Shown here: positions 48,989-60,389 of the stretch, piece after piece | Position numbering within the stretch: the stretch's first letter is position 1 | Layout: each line of letters starts with the position of its first letter | Assembly (NCBI RefSeq): GCF_036370855.1 | Contig: NC_088102.1 | Location: forward strand, 43,251,835 to 43,315,834 | Reading direction: 5' to 3' | Source: Dromaius novaehollandiae | Lineage: Eukaryota > Chordata > Aves > Casuariiformes > Dromaiidae | Length of the DNA stretch: 64,000 nucleotides | The notes under the pieces: generated by a model | The model's input: only the letters and a program-made list of their open reading frames with translations | Databases searched by the model: none | Told to the model about the DNA's origin: nothing | Program-made: the position numbers and the translations under genes

Positions 48989-49361
48989 GTGTTGTATGTC
49001 TTTTTCTAATCAAAAATTAAAATCACTCATATAAAAAAAAAAGATGTTATAAAATATCCATTTTGAAAAGCATAACATTTGTTGTCCTTTCTCCACCTCT
49101 TACCATCACTTATATACAATCTTCATAAAATAAACATATCCCATTAATGATCAACAGAAACAAAACCCTATCATATAGATGAAGCACTGTACAACAGATT
49201 GTTGCAGAAATTTGTTATAAGGGTGCCTAGGATGAATAAAATCATGTTTCATAACACCAGTAAAATCTCAGCAGCAGTCATCAACCCATCTATAAAGCAC
49301 CTGTGGGGAAAAGTTCAGCCCATTTTGCACAAATTAAAAGGGTTCTCTTGTTCAAACTAAA

Positions 49362-50212
49362 TTATCCTTCCAGGGAAAAATAATCCTCGTATTTCATAGT
49401 ATAGTTGAACAAGAAAAAATCCATTTGATACAATTTTTTGATCTTCTCAATTTGTTCTGCTCTCAATTGTCTGAAATACTCCAAGGTGATATCACCAGTA
49501 GTTCGTTTCTCTGAGCTATACCTCTTCAAGCTGGGATAGTGCAGGCTCTCTGGCGCTCCAATGATCTTCAGAACATGCTCAGAATCTAACCCTAGAGTTT
49601 CATACTTGCCCAGAACGTCATAGTGAATGTTGCAAGGATCACAGAGCAGAAACATTGGTTTCCAGTGGATGTCTAGAGCATTTGGTTGTTTTGTTAAAAT
49701 AAAGTTGACAAACTCTTGAAAACTCACTTTTTCAGAGGAGTTTTTGTTTTTTCTGAACATGGCCCTAATCTCATTTGCAACAGTGATGCTATAGAATGGC
49801 TCAGAGTGCAGAAGCTTGTCTCTGTAAGCTGAAACCAGCCGTTCCAAGGGATGTCTGGTGAACATCACTTTAGTGTAGCTGTTCAGAAATTCTTCTTGTT
49901 TGGCAGGAGGGTAAGAGGTCAGCTTCTTGATCACTGAGGTTTTGTGGATGTCGTCATGCTCAATTTCAGCAGCTTTCATGTTCAAGTCTGCTTGGAGAAG
50001 AAAAATAGTTCTCTTCCAGTTGGAGCAGCCTACCTTGGGAACCTCACAGTAGATTAGTTTATGTCTGTGCTCCACAAAGAGTTGGTTTGCAACATGAAAA
50101 TCCAATTTGCTTCTTGATTTAAGAAGGTTTTTCTCCAGGCAGACAGAAGCCAGTGTATTTTTGCGATCATTTTGAATCACCAGCCAATCTTCAGCAGGAT
50201 CAGGAAAAGAAC
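49362..50212 (-). CDS. Carbohydrate sulfotransferase (HNK-1ST/CHST8-14 family), exon 2: catalytic domain
   Basis: 851-bp terminal coding exon after a tggtcgcag|GTTCTT acceptor. It encodes the last two bases of codon 32, then residues 33-314 and a TAA. The enzyme family transfers sulfate from PAPS to glycan chains in the Golgi lumen. Visible motifs are the 5'-phosphosulfate-binding loop CEVPKVGCSNWKR (87-99), the 3'-phosphate-binding segment TRHPLERLVSAYRDK (150-164) and the family block CDPCNIHYDVLGKYET (222-237). The C-terminal end is FFLFNYTMKYEDYF. N-glycosylation sequons are NSS (N189) and NYT (N301). At 314 residues it is shorter than most members (about 340-440), mainly because the stem is short. 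By eye it lies between the CHST8/9 and CHST11-13 groups, so I give no symbol. Acceptor substrate cannot be predicted. Family confidence is high; subfamily confidence is low. Confidence 0.92.
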
Positions 50213-50529
50213 CTGCGACCAGTGAAGAAGTTTAAACAAGCAGTGTGAAAGAAATATAATTCTTTTCTTCATTGTGACAATCATAGCCTTCAATCTATCT
50301 CCGACATACCAAAACTGATGATTAAACATGTCTAACATCTAATGTTTTTTGTAGCGTTCTTCTTCCCACACATTGCTAAGAGAGCTATCACAGTGACAGG
50401 GCCTTGGATATTTTCTTAGCAGTATTTTTATCGCTTGGGCTATATAGTTATTTTCCAACACATTTGGGAAGGATGGGCCTGGTTCTAAAAACACCTTTGA
50501 GTCTTTCTGTTAGTAAGTTCTTTACTTAC
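50213..50529 (-). other. Sulfotransferase intron (317 bp)
   Basis: GT-AG intron between the anchor exon and the catalytic exon, with a pyrimidine-rich stretch before the acceptor. It contains no other feature. Confidence 0.8.
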
Positions 50530-50623
50530 CTGATAGGTTTCTTTGTTTCTTACAGAAAAACCCGAAAAGAAATATCCCCAAAAGAAAATTTGGGAGGAGG
50601 AAAACTAACACCTTCTGATTCAT
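50530..50623 (-). CDS. Carbohydrate sulfotransferase, exon 1: start codon and membrane anchor
   Basis: 94-bp coding part of the exon, ending at a strong CTATCAG|GTAAGT donor, in phase with exon 2 (G|GT makes Gly32). The ATG at 50623-50621 has A at -3, and an in-frame TAG lies 36 nt upstream (50659-50657), which fixes the start. The product begins MNQKVLVF and runs through a hydrophobic stretch (about residues 5-23) to CKKQRNLSG. This is the single membrane segment expected of a type II Golgi enzyme. Oddly, the lysine/arginine cluster is on the C-terminal side of the anchor and the N-terminal flank has only one lysine, contrary to the usual positive-inside pattern. An NLS sequon lies just after it. 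The exon is too short to stand out as an open frame; it was found from the donor and phase. Confidence 0.82.
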
Positions 50624-50677
50624 ATTATTTTCACAGGAAGGAGGATGATGTAGTCTCTAAACTGGGAATCTGCCTTT
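50624..50677 (-). other. Sulfotransferase 5' untranslated part of exon 1
   Basis: 54 nt between a good acceptor (tgttttctcattgacag|AAAGG, AG at 50678-50679) and the ATG. The acceptor suggests at least one noncoding exon further upstream, to the right in the window. The in-frame TAG is in this segment. Confidence 0.55.
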
Positions 50678-52002
50678 CTGTCAATGAGAAAACATAATAC
50701 AGGTTAGATTTTGCATGACTGATACAACAGAAATGATATGGTATTATCTACAGAATTTAAGACAGCAGAAAGACCTTTCAAACCCTAAGAAATACAGCCT
50801 TTGATAAGACTGAAACATTCTACTACGAAAAGGACTCACCATAATTATACTGTTAAACCAAACAAAATATGACCATTTTAAATGATTACAAGAACAGAAG
50901 TTCCTCCTTTCTCAGAACAAAGAACCATGCATGAGTAAATACTTCTCCCTCCTCCTCATTTAAAGTTGGAGCTCCTGCCAGGTAAACTCTTCTACCCCTT
51001 TGCACTGTGTAACAATAATAACCTCACTTTGGATTATAGAGACCTGTTTAAAAAACAAAGCCTTACTTGTTTGGAATCAGGTATTACAAACAAGTTTCCT
51101 TTAATTTGGAAGAGCCCTATTTACAAGCCTATGATGGATTCAGGATGTGATTCTTCTCTCTCCCACTGAAGCTTTCCACTTGGTAAAACTAAATCAATAT
51201 TCTCTGCAGCAGCAACTCTTTCACATTCCAGTTGACAATCCTAACTACTAAGCAATAGATTCATTCTCCTACTCTTTCTATCCCAAAGACTGCAGAGTAC
51301 GCATCTGCCACTGCTGCAGCACACAGGACTGCAGGAAATGTTCAAAAAAGGTACACTGTGGTAGAAAGCATATAGAAGCAGCAGGGGAGATGATGCCAAA
51401 GGAGACATCCCATGTTCATAGATAAAAGATTAGAGCAGCTACTCTGAACGTATTCCCTCCCCTGCATTCCCTCATTCCGTCCCCTAGTGCTGCCTTGACA
51501 TAGAGCTCTCAATTCTTCTGTGCAATCTTACTGTATTGCCTCCGCTAGGAAGCTCTCCATCAACAAGCTGCTCATAACTTTTCTGCTTCAGTAAAAACGT
51601 GAAGTGAAAAATCTTAATCACTTCTGAATGTAACATTCTATTTTTGTCCTGTAAGATCTGCACTGCCAAAGAAGTCAAGCAACATTGTTTTGCTTTTTGT
51701 GTGAGTTTTTCACCTTGAACTTCCTTGGTAACAAAAACATAATCATCTGGATTTCTCAGGGATGTGACTTTGCCTTTGCTGTTTTTATTTTTACAAAGAC
51801 AACAGGACCAGGAAGTCATTTGGGCTCCTCCCAGCAGTGTGGATATACATAAACCTAAGCTGGAACTGTGGAGACATATTTCATGTGTGTTATGAGGCGG
51901 CAGTGTAGACATAACTGCTATACCACTGAAAATGAGCTTGTGCAACACAGCTGCTTTCTTTTGGGGCTGAGAGGTGGGGTGGGTTTTTTTTTCAGTTTCT
52001 TT

Positions 52003-52021
52003 AAAAAAAAAAAAAAAAAAA
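52003..52021. repeat. Poly-A tract
   Basis: Run of about 19 A on the plus strand, next to a T-run at 51984-51993; an AT-only low-complexity patch. Confidence 0.85.
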
Positions 52022-53910
52022 ATACCCACACATTCTTGCCAGGACATCTTCATTCAAACTCATATAGTTAGCAGCATTACTAAGAATCAATTCTCTCTCA
52101 GTGTAGGTACAACCTTAGAAATGAAGAGGGATGGCTGTTCACTATTTCTGACTTGTAAACACAGACATGTAGAACTCCACAATTACACATTAACTATTTA
52201 CTTATGTTTACATTAAACCCTTTCAGTATTCATTCAGATGAATGCAGTGATTTTACATACACGCTCCTTCATCTAGCCAATACTCTTTTGCATCTGCTTG
52301 GCTGCATAAGGCCATTATAAAGGCTACAGGAAAAAAATATGGGTAGATCTTTGACCCTTCTGTTTAACTTTTCCTTCACTGCATATCAAGGTCTCCTTTC
52401 ACTATTGATTTCTTATGCATCAAAGGCTTTTTTCAAAGCCAGCGATGTCAGTCAAACTGTTTGTTGATCTCACTGGGTCTGAGATCAACTAATATCTTTT
52501 TATTTTTTTCCAGAAGTATTCAAAGGCACAGTTTCACACTTCATGGCAATTAAAATGCGTATGACATTACATGATCCTGTACAGGTATTTTTTGTTAGAG
52601 CACACTTCAAAGAAGTTAGGCATCAGTTACCCTGAAACAGTCATCTCAGGGTGGTTATTGCTATCATAGCTGTCTCTGTCAGGAACCAGAAAATTAGCTA
52701 GAGTTCATTTATCCTATTTAGGTATTTGTATCACGTATATTTGTTAATGAAGTGATTTTTATAGAATATATGGTCCACTGCAAGACATTTCATGCTGCAA
52801 CATGTCAAAGAGACACCAGAAGGAAACAGGAAAGATTTGTCTCCTGGAGGCAAAGAAGCTGTTTACAAACTACTCAAACATAGAAGACAACACCTCTACA
52901 AAGAAAGAGGCATTTGCATATTTGTGGAAACAAAAGAATCCTTATTTTAATTCAGGCGAATGGCCAGACTGTCTCCTGGGAAGGGTGGGAGTAGAACAAA
53001 TTCAAAGATTAAATCTGTCTGAATCCCTTAGAAGACTTCAGAGTGCATATTTGCTGTAAGAGCTAACATCCTCCACCAAGGAGCAACCTGGGTCAGACTG
53101 TTGATTTGGAGAAGCTACCTGAAGTCTTGAGGATGCTTCTGAGGGTGTTTTCTGATGGAAGCTCCCAACAAAAAGTTCTGTATAATGGAAGGACCCAATG
53201 CCAAGAATCGCTTAAAGACAACCTGAGGCATAGGCAGGAGAGGAAATTCTGAGAGCCACCTGGTCAGAAGAGGAACAAATAACCTGGAAATGAAAGAAAA
53301 AAAGCCAAAAAATACCTTAGTGATATCTCTACTGTCTTAGTAGATCAAATATACTTTTTTATTTATTTCTTGGTTTATTTGTTTTTTTTCTGTTTTTTTC
53401 TTTAAACGGATTTTTGTAACTGTGTTGTCTTCTTTAGATGCAATGAATAAATACTTTTATTTGAATTATACCTCATCCTGTCTTGAATTAAGTGTGATTT
53501 AAGGTGACCGGATAACTACAAGGCATTCCTCACACAAGGTATGGCAAATTGATTAACACAACTCCTCAACAAATAGTCTAGTTCAACTGTATCTAAAAGG
53601 TAGCAGAATGGGTCCCAACAGACAGGATAGAAAGACAGGGCTCAAAATAGAAATGCACTGAGTGTTGCCTGTAATAAGTATCACTAATACCCCATTCTGC
53701 CCTTGAACTGTTAAAACAATAATGCATAACACCATATTCCCTAATCCTTCTCTTGAAAATGCTGAAGCATTTTAATTGAAAAAATCTGCAGTTTACCAGT
53801 TTGAACAACAATATTTTGTTACTTTTATAAACAATTAAAAGACTTCTAATTGGAAATGTTGCATAATGTTAAGTCTGTATGTATGGCACGTATTATCCAA
53901 GTATAACAAT

Positions 53911-53930
53911 ACACACACACGTGTGTGTGT
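53911..53930. repeat. Perfect 20-bp (AC)5(GT)5 palindrome
   Basis: Five AC units followed by five GT units, identical to its own reverse complement. It is followed by 'gcatacacacgcatatgtgt', which is also alternating purine-pyrimidine. Confidence 0.95.
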
Positions 53931-56900
53931 GCATACACACGCATATGTGTAGTTCAAAATCACATTAATATCAGTTACACTGGCATACTATTTGCTCCAA
54001 GTAAACTAAATAAATAGGTTGATAAGGATTTAAAGTCTCCTGGTGATAAACTTACAAACAGAGGTGTGCCTCCAGCTAATTTTTGGTAAAGACAGACCTT
54101 AGTTACTACTAAGCATACAGGTGATCCCCAGCACTCAGCCGCACGATAAGTAGGGCTTTCCAGATTAAGAGAATGAAATTGTAACAATACTTGTGTGTGT
54201 TTCTGATACACTTGAAGCCCGAGGCAGAAAATGTACCAGTAGGGTAGCTCAGTGGAAGGCAGAGAAAACTTCTGAAAATAGATAACATTCTTAGTGATTG
54301 GGTCACATTCTCTACTTAAGCTCTGTTAATACCTTCAGAAAGACAACTGCAAATACACACATACCTGTATGTACATGAGTATATAGCATATGAGGAGGGG
54401 ATGACATGTAGCAGCCCCCCATGAACAACCAGAATAAAAAAGCAGCAGGAAAAACAAGCTTTGCAGGAAGAAAGTCTGACTATGGGTCCTAAAAGGGTGA
54501 ATCCCCCCTTAAAAGCAAGAGGCTTGTTCACTCAAATCACCAGCTCCACCTGTTCCAGTGGTGCTCACTGTGAACAAGAGGGAGCGAGAGGCTGAGCAGA
54601 CAGGCTGGTCTGCTCCACGCTATGGAAAAAATCATCAGATTAGGAACTTCCAGCAGGCTGCAGACAGCCAAGGGCTCACTGCAAGAAGAACAGTCCGATC
54701 TCTGTCATTTTGTTGGCAAGAGCCAGGTTCTGACAAGATCTCATTTGCAGAAAAAAAGGAGAGGTTGAAAGTTTTCAGACAAAAATGAGTACAAGCTTGG
54801 TGCGGGGACAACATATGGCTTGGACTGGGAAATGCTGAGAAAGAGACTGACAGGGGTTTCTTATAGAAGAACGAACTTCACAGCAGTGAGACAGGCACAA
54901 GTCACAATTTCCAATGCAGCCACTCAGCTAAACCTCTTATCCAGACTGTGGTCACCTCAGACCTTCATTACTGCATAAGTTTCTTTCAGGCTTTAGCAGT
55001 TGCAAAGCTACCTTCCTTGCTGCCATCGTTAAACTGCCTGTCATCCTCATCGCATCACTTCTTTATACCTGTCCTCTGGCTACTGTACCTTCTCCATCAC
55101 AGCCCATGTTATCTGCCAGTCTTGCCTTCCAAGGCTTTTCTTTATCTGTCACTTCAGGCAGTATTAAAAGCTCAACTTTCCCTTCTGATCATTCCTGCCA
55201 CTACCCCCCACTACTAGTTTTTCAAACAAATAGCTTATACTTGCTCCTGTGGTGCCTCTCTCTGTCAAAAAAAGCTTCTAAAGTATCTACACAGCTTTTG
55301 TATTTTTCACCTAAAAATCTCTCTTTAAAATCCTTTTCTGGGATGCCAACAGAAAAAAAGTGACACTAGCTAGGCTGCCAGTGTGCTACAGCTATTACCA
55401 ACCAGGATGCAAAAGGGCAAGAGAAAGGAAGAGCCAATTTGGGGAAGAAAAGAACCAAAGCAAGGAGAAAAAAGAGGACACAGAAGAAGGCAGGATAGAG
55501 CCTGATGGAAGAACGCCGGGAGAGGCAGGGAGCTGTAACCTGAGGAAGAGCAAAGGAGCTGGGGTGATGGGAACAGGACCCCTTCATGTAACCCACTCAA
55601 GCAACACTGTGGGAAAGGGAGGCTGAAACTGGGAGCAGAAAAGATACTATGTATAATTCACTCAAGTAAAGATGGAGGAAAATAAATTCAAGAAAAAGAG
55701 TACATACCGAGATGATCTTGCATATAAAAGATACATGCAAAACAATCTGATTAATTACCACAGACTTTTAAAAAGTAATGAGACTAAATGCAGCCTGATC
55801 ACACTCCAGACCTCACCCCTTACTGTGGAATCTGAGTGGTCTCTTCTAATGCTGAGGCAAGTTTTTCACTCTGTAGCTGTAGCCAAAACAGTCCCAAGTT
55901 CTTGGTTTTGCAAGCGTGGCCACTTCCGCTGGATGCTGTCCGGAGTAGTGAGGACCAGCTGCTCCCGAAGGGCCAGGGAGCCGTGAGCTGAGGGCAATAC
56001 CACAGCCAGCCAGGGGTCTCACCAGACAGGGCTCCATCCTGCTGCTCCCAGCGAGGGAGAAGGGCAGGCCTGGGGCTGGTAGCCAGGTTCAAACAAGAAT
56101 CCAGATCATCAGGCAAGATTATGGTGGTGTGACAGAGCCAAGGCCAAGCCAAGAATTCAGTCCGCAGGTCAAGGGCCAGAGCAGTGGGGCCTGTGTCCAG
56201 GTACAGGCACGATTACATCCAAGCTGGAGACCAGCCATCCTACAGCATAGCTCAGGCAGGGGCTGAAGGCAGGCTGAGCTTAAATGAGGCTCCTGGTCTA
56301 TTGGGAGTGGCAGGGGAAGAAGGGTGAGAGGGAGGCCCCAGGTGAGGCTGGTCAGGGTCATTAAGGCCTATTAGTGCCCTCAGGGCCCTGACAGATGCAA
56401 AATCCACTTTGCTCTAGTTACCTTATGCACCCAAGTGTTTTAGCCAGTTGAGATTCAAAGGGTGAGGAGAGGAGTTAATGCATGCTACAGTCAGGGAAGG
56501 GAGAGAGAAAGGGACAGGAGAGGAGGGAATTCACTTTCCAAGTATACATTGACAAGAAAACCTCAGAGATTTGAAGTGAGAATTATAAATTGGCAACAAA
56601 GAGACAAGCCTGTGAGCCCTGCTTGTCTGGGACATGTGAGCCACAGGAACCAGAGGCTGTGGCATGCAGATTGCTTTGTGGATGGGAGTGAAAACAAGGC
56701 TGGGCAGAGAATCCTCTAATTTTCCCAGCTCTAAGGCTGGCTTAGCCTCATCACTGGGGAATTTCTTTAAGGTAGGAACATCCTTACAGGTGCAGGTCTC
56801 ATGCAATTATTCCTTCTGGAGCCTCAGAATACCTGGCATTAGTACAGTCCTGCAGTGGTGAACTGGTAAATGCGCACTACAGCAAAGAAAGTATATTTAC

Positions 56901-59900
56901 AAAGCTCAGATTTTCATTGGTTGGAAAGTCAAGCTGATCTTTGGCCACTTACTTCCTTCTTGATTGTGCCCATAGGCAAAAATCTAGCTCTTAATCTACT
57001 GGTAATGGGATGTACAGCTTTCTTATCTAAACTCCTAATTCAAAATCCCACTCATGTCAACTGTCATTTAAACCATTGCAAAACCAGTCATGAGGGAGCA
57101 AGCCTCCACTACTCTTTCTTTTAGGGAATCTAGATGAGCCTATGAAACTTGAAAAGGAGGAAGAAAGGGAGAAAAGAGAGTAGAAGAGCTTAGAACATGA
57201 TGCACACTTACTACGGTGGCAACAAACAACCTCATCCTAGGCTTATTTTATGGGAAGTTGGTCCTCATAAAATCCCTCTGCTTGTCCTATTATATTGATA
57301 AATAGAGCTCTGTCTTCTTGTGAGTCTTACAATCCCCCTCCCAGATTCCTCTCTTCTTAGTTACTGTTGATAATAGTAGTATCTTCCTTGCCATTCAGGT
57401 CTATCCACATTGTCTCTGTCCTAGATCCTCTCTCCCCCTTCCTACTTTTTACCTTGCTGTGTAAATTGGATTCATTCATTCCTGCCATTACACACTGAAC
57501 AAAAAAGTCAGAACTTTATTTAACAGTCCCTGTTGTTTGGTACACAGCCTCCAGACTGCTGTTCACCTCGTTATATCCTTCTTGTGCTCTTTTCACTGGT
57601 AAAATCTCCGACACAGTTCATGACAGTCATGATCTCCCTCCCTATTTTTACACTCCAGTGAGTACAAAGTGCCCCTACTAAAATTATTTTCCTTTTTGCT
57701 CCCATCTTCTCCAGCTTCTATCTCATTGTAGTTTAGCTTTTTGCTTTGGCTTCAGGGTCCAACGCTATGTCATCCAAAACTCTACTCTCATTCTCTCTAA
57801 TTTTTATTTTTTTTATTCCTCCCAAGACTCCTTCTGCCTCATCCTTACACTAGCGGTTTTGTGCCTGCTCTTTTACAGAAATAAACTTCTCCTGAAATAG
57901 CCTGACAGTTGTTGACAAAAATGTATGCATTCCTCCCTCTTCCTACACCAGCCTAGGTCTATTTTTCCTCTCCTTATTGGTCTCCTCTGTGTCTCAGGAC
58001 AAGCTGTTCAGCAGAAGGATTATGTTTTAGTCTTTATTTTTATGAAGCATGCTTTTACATTATACATTTACGGCACATGTAATATCAAATATTCAAAAGT
58101 TAGGAAACAGTAGCATTAAAGTTATGTACGAGCTGAGGCACAGAGGGCATAAGAAGAAATATCTATTGACTTTTGATTTGAAGATTGAGGTGCCTAAGAT
58201 ATGACATTTCAGACTATTTAACATTATGGAATACTCTGTAAATTCAAAATAGACTTGCTGATTCAGTTACAGATATGAGTGCTCAAAAGTTCTGCAAGTC
58301 TGACTCCAGAGCCTGTTCAGGTACGCAGAAAATAGAGAACACACCGTCAATGAGAGCCTTGGAGAAGGTGGGTGCCCCACATCATGCGGAAATATTAGGG
58401 CAGAGAAAGAACTTAAACTCTCATCCTAAAACTTCTCATCTGATTCATTTTGCACCTTCCCTCTTCCGGTGTAGATAGAGGGGATCCTACTGCACAGCCC
58501 TAGAGATTCTTAAGAACATGTGCATCCCATGAACTGAATGTGTGAAACCGTGTGTTTAATATCCTGTTTCTTTAAAATGCTTAAGAACTCCCCCAAAATA
58601 CCTTCAGGTGGCATCATGCTTCTCCTTTGCCCCCTCCCAGCTGTGACTCCCCTCTTTCTTAGTGCCTGCTTTCACTCTTCAGGCTTTTACCCCAGCCTCC
58701 AGCAAATCCTCATCTTACCTCTGAAAGCCATGCTCATACTGTTCCCAGGCAGTTTGCCCAGCAAATCCTGTTTTCCAGCTTCCCAGATGCCCAACACATC
58801 TTACACTCATCCTAGCGTTCAGTATTGCCTAGGCATGAGCCAGGTCTTCCCTGGGTCCCACTCCCAAACTCCATCCTTTGGTTCCTCATTCAGTCTCAGA
58901 ACCCCTTACATTAACCACACTTCTGAGCCCAGCTCATCAGACCTGACTCTCCTTCCTCCTAAAACCTCCCACACGGCCCCACTGATTCTCACTTCTGAGC
59001 TCTGTACTGAGATAAGCCCTGGCTGGCTCTCTGGGTCTGCTAGTGATTTTAATATCTTCCAAACTGTACCGACATTTTCCTTCCTTTCCCTGCCACATCA
59101 ATTTTCACATTACTCACCAGGTCAGTTTCTTCCAGCCGGTTTCACTATTTGAATCCATTTTGCCAGTGATCCCTAACAGCTTCCCCAAGAAGTCTGGCTC
59201 ATGCCTCCCTCCTTATTTAAAATGGTTGGCTTCCTTCTTCATGCCACTTCAGTCCAGCAGAGATTTCACTGAGAATATGCAAGAGGAAACCCCTTCATCT
59301 CATTTTCAAATGCTTTTTCCAAAGCCTGCAAAGCATCTGAGCTTCTCAGAGGAAAGGTCATCAGAATTGTTCAGCATGAGGAAAGGGAGCAAAGTTTCCA
59401 AAGCACTCTGTATAAAAGCATATAAACTATTTTTGCTGAAAGTTTTTTTTAAAAAAATATCCTGAGGCAGGTATCTAGCATGGAAAACTTCTGCTTAAAC
59501 ACTTGAAATTTCAGAAAATCCTATGCAGTTGCCAACGGTATTGAAATGAGAAGAATCAAGATGCCCATCAGGTTCACCTACAAAAATTTACCCTTACGCA
59601 GGGCCAGAAATGAATGAAAGCTTTTGTCTCCTCATTTCAGATACCACAGTCATTAGAGCATCAACTTTTAGCTGTATGTTAAACACCTATGTTCTTAATT
59701 TAGGTGTGCTAAAGGAATGAAAAAGAACATTCCAAAAATAAATACACTGCAGATTCACTTGCTCATGATGTGAGTTCCAAAGCTAAATATAATTACTGCC
59801 CCAGCTTATTTCTTGAGAGATACAATGTTAATTTCTAAATATATAAATGAAAAAAAGCAACCCTGTGACAGAGAAATCTCCCTTTGTGAAGCTTTGACTA

Positions 59901-60389
59901 GACTAGGGAAATCATGATAACATGAAAAGCCACTGCGAATCCAATTTTATTGACCAGTCAAACAACCTCAGTAAAGATTTGCCACTTCTCTGGAGGGTGG
60001 TAAGTAGAAAATAAAGATCCAGAGAAAGAAAAAGCAGGCCAAAGAAACATTTCATTTTATGCTTGGGTCTGCAAAGGAAGCAGGGAGAGGTTTTGTCTTC
60101 TCCTTACCTGGACTTTGAGGCTCGGCAAAGTGTTTCTGCAGCCACATAAATGCCTTCCCAGAGGAGCACGTGAAATACCCTGCATACCTAAGATTTATTT
60201 CTGTCTTCACTTTGATTAAGTGCCCAGTTAAGGATGCGAGTGTTTTCCTATGAACATTTAGGCGAGCAACTCCAGTTGCACGTTACAGAGCAATGTTCTG
60301 TGTCTGTCTCTGGGTATAATGAGCAGCATTTGACCACTCCCTGCGTATGGTCTACAGTAGCTCTCAGAGCCTGCCAAGTGCTTCAACAG

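Noticed and set aside
50545..50640. Plus-strand splice acceptor (tttcttacag at 50552) suggesting a plus-strand exon
   Set aside because: The same bases code for the sulfotransferase anchor exon on the minus strand, with better support from phase, donor and upstream stop.
53430..53480. AATAAA with T-rich surroundings as the 3' end of a plus-strand gene or LTR
   Set aside because: No upstream exons or paired LTR were seen; AATAAA is common in AT-rich DNA.
58128..58160. 'gctgaggcacagagggcataag' as a MIR fragment
   Set aside because: The match is one short word; surrounding sequence does not follow the MIR order.
58538..59152. 204-codon plus-strand open frame
   Set aside because: Serine/proline-rich reading of a pyrimidine-rich stretch, no recognisable domain, no splice or promoter support.
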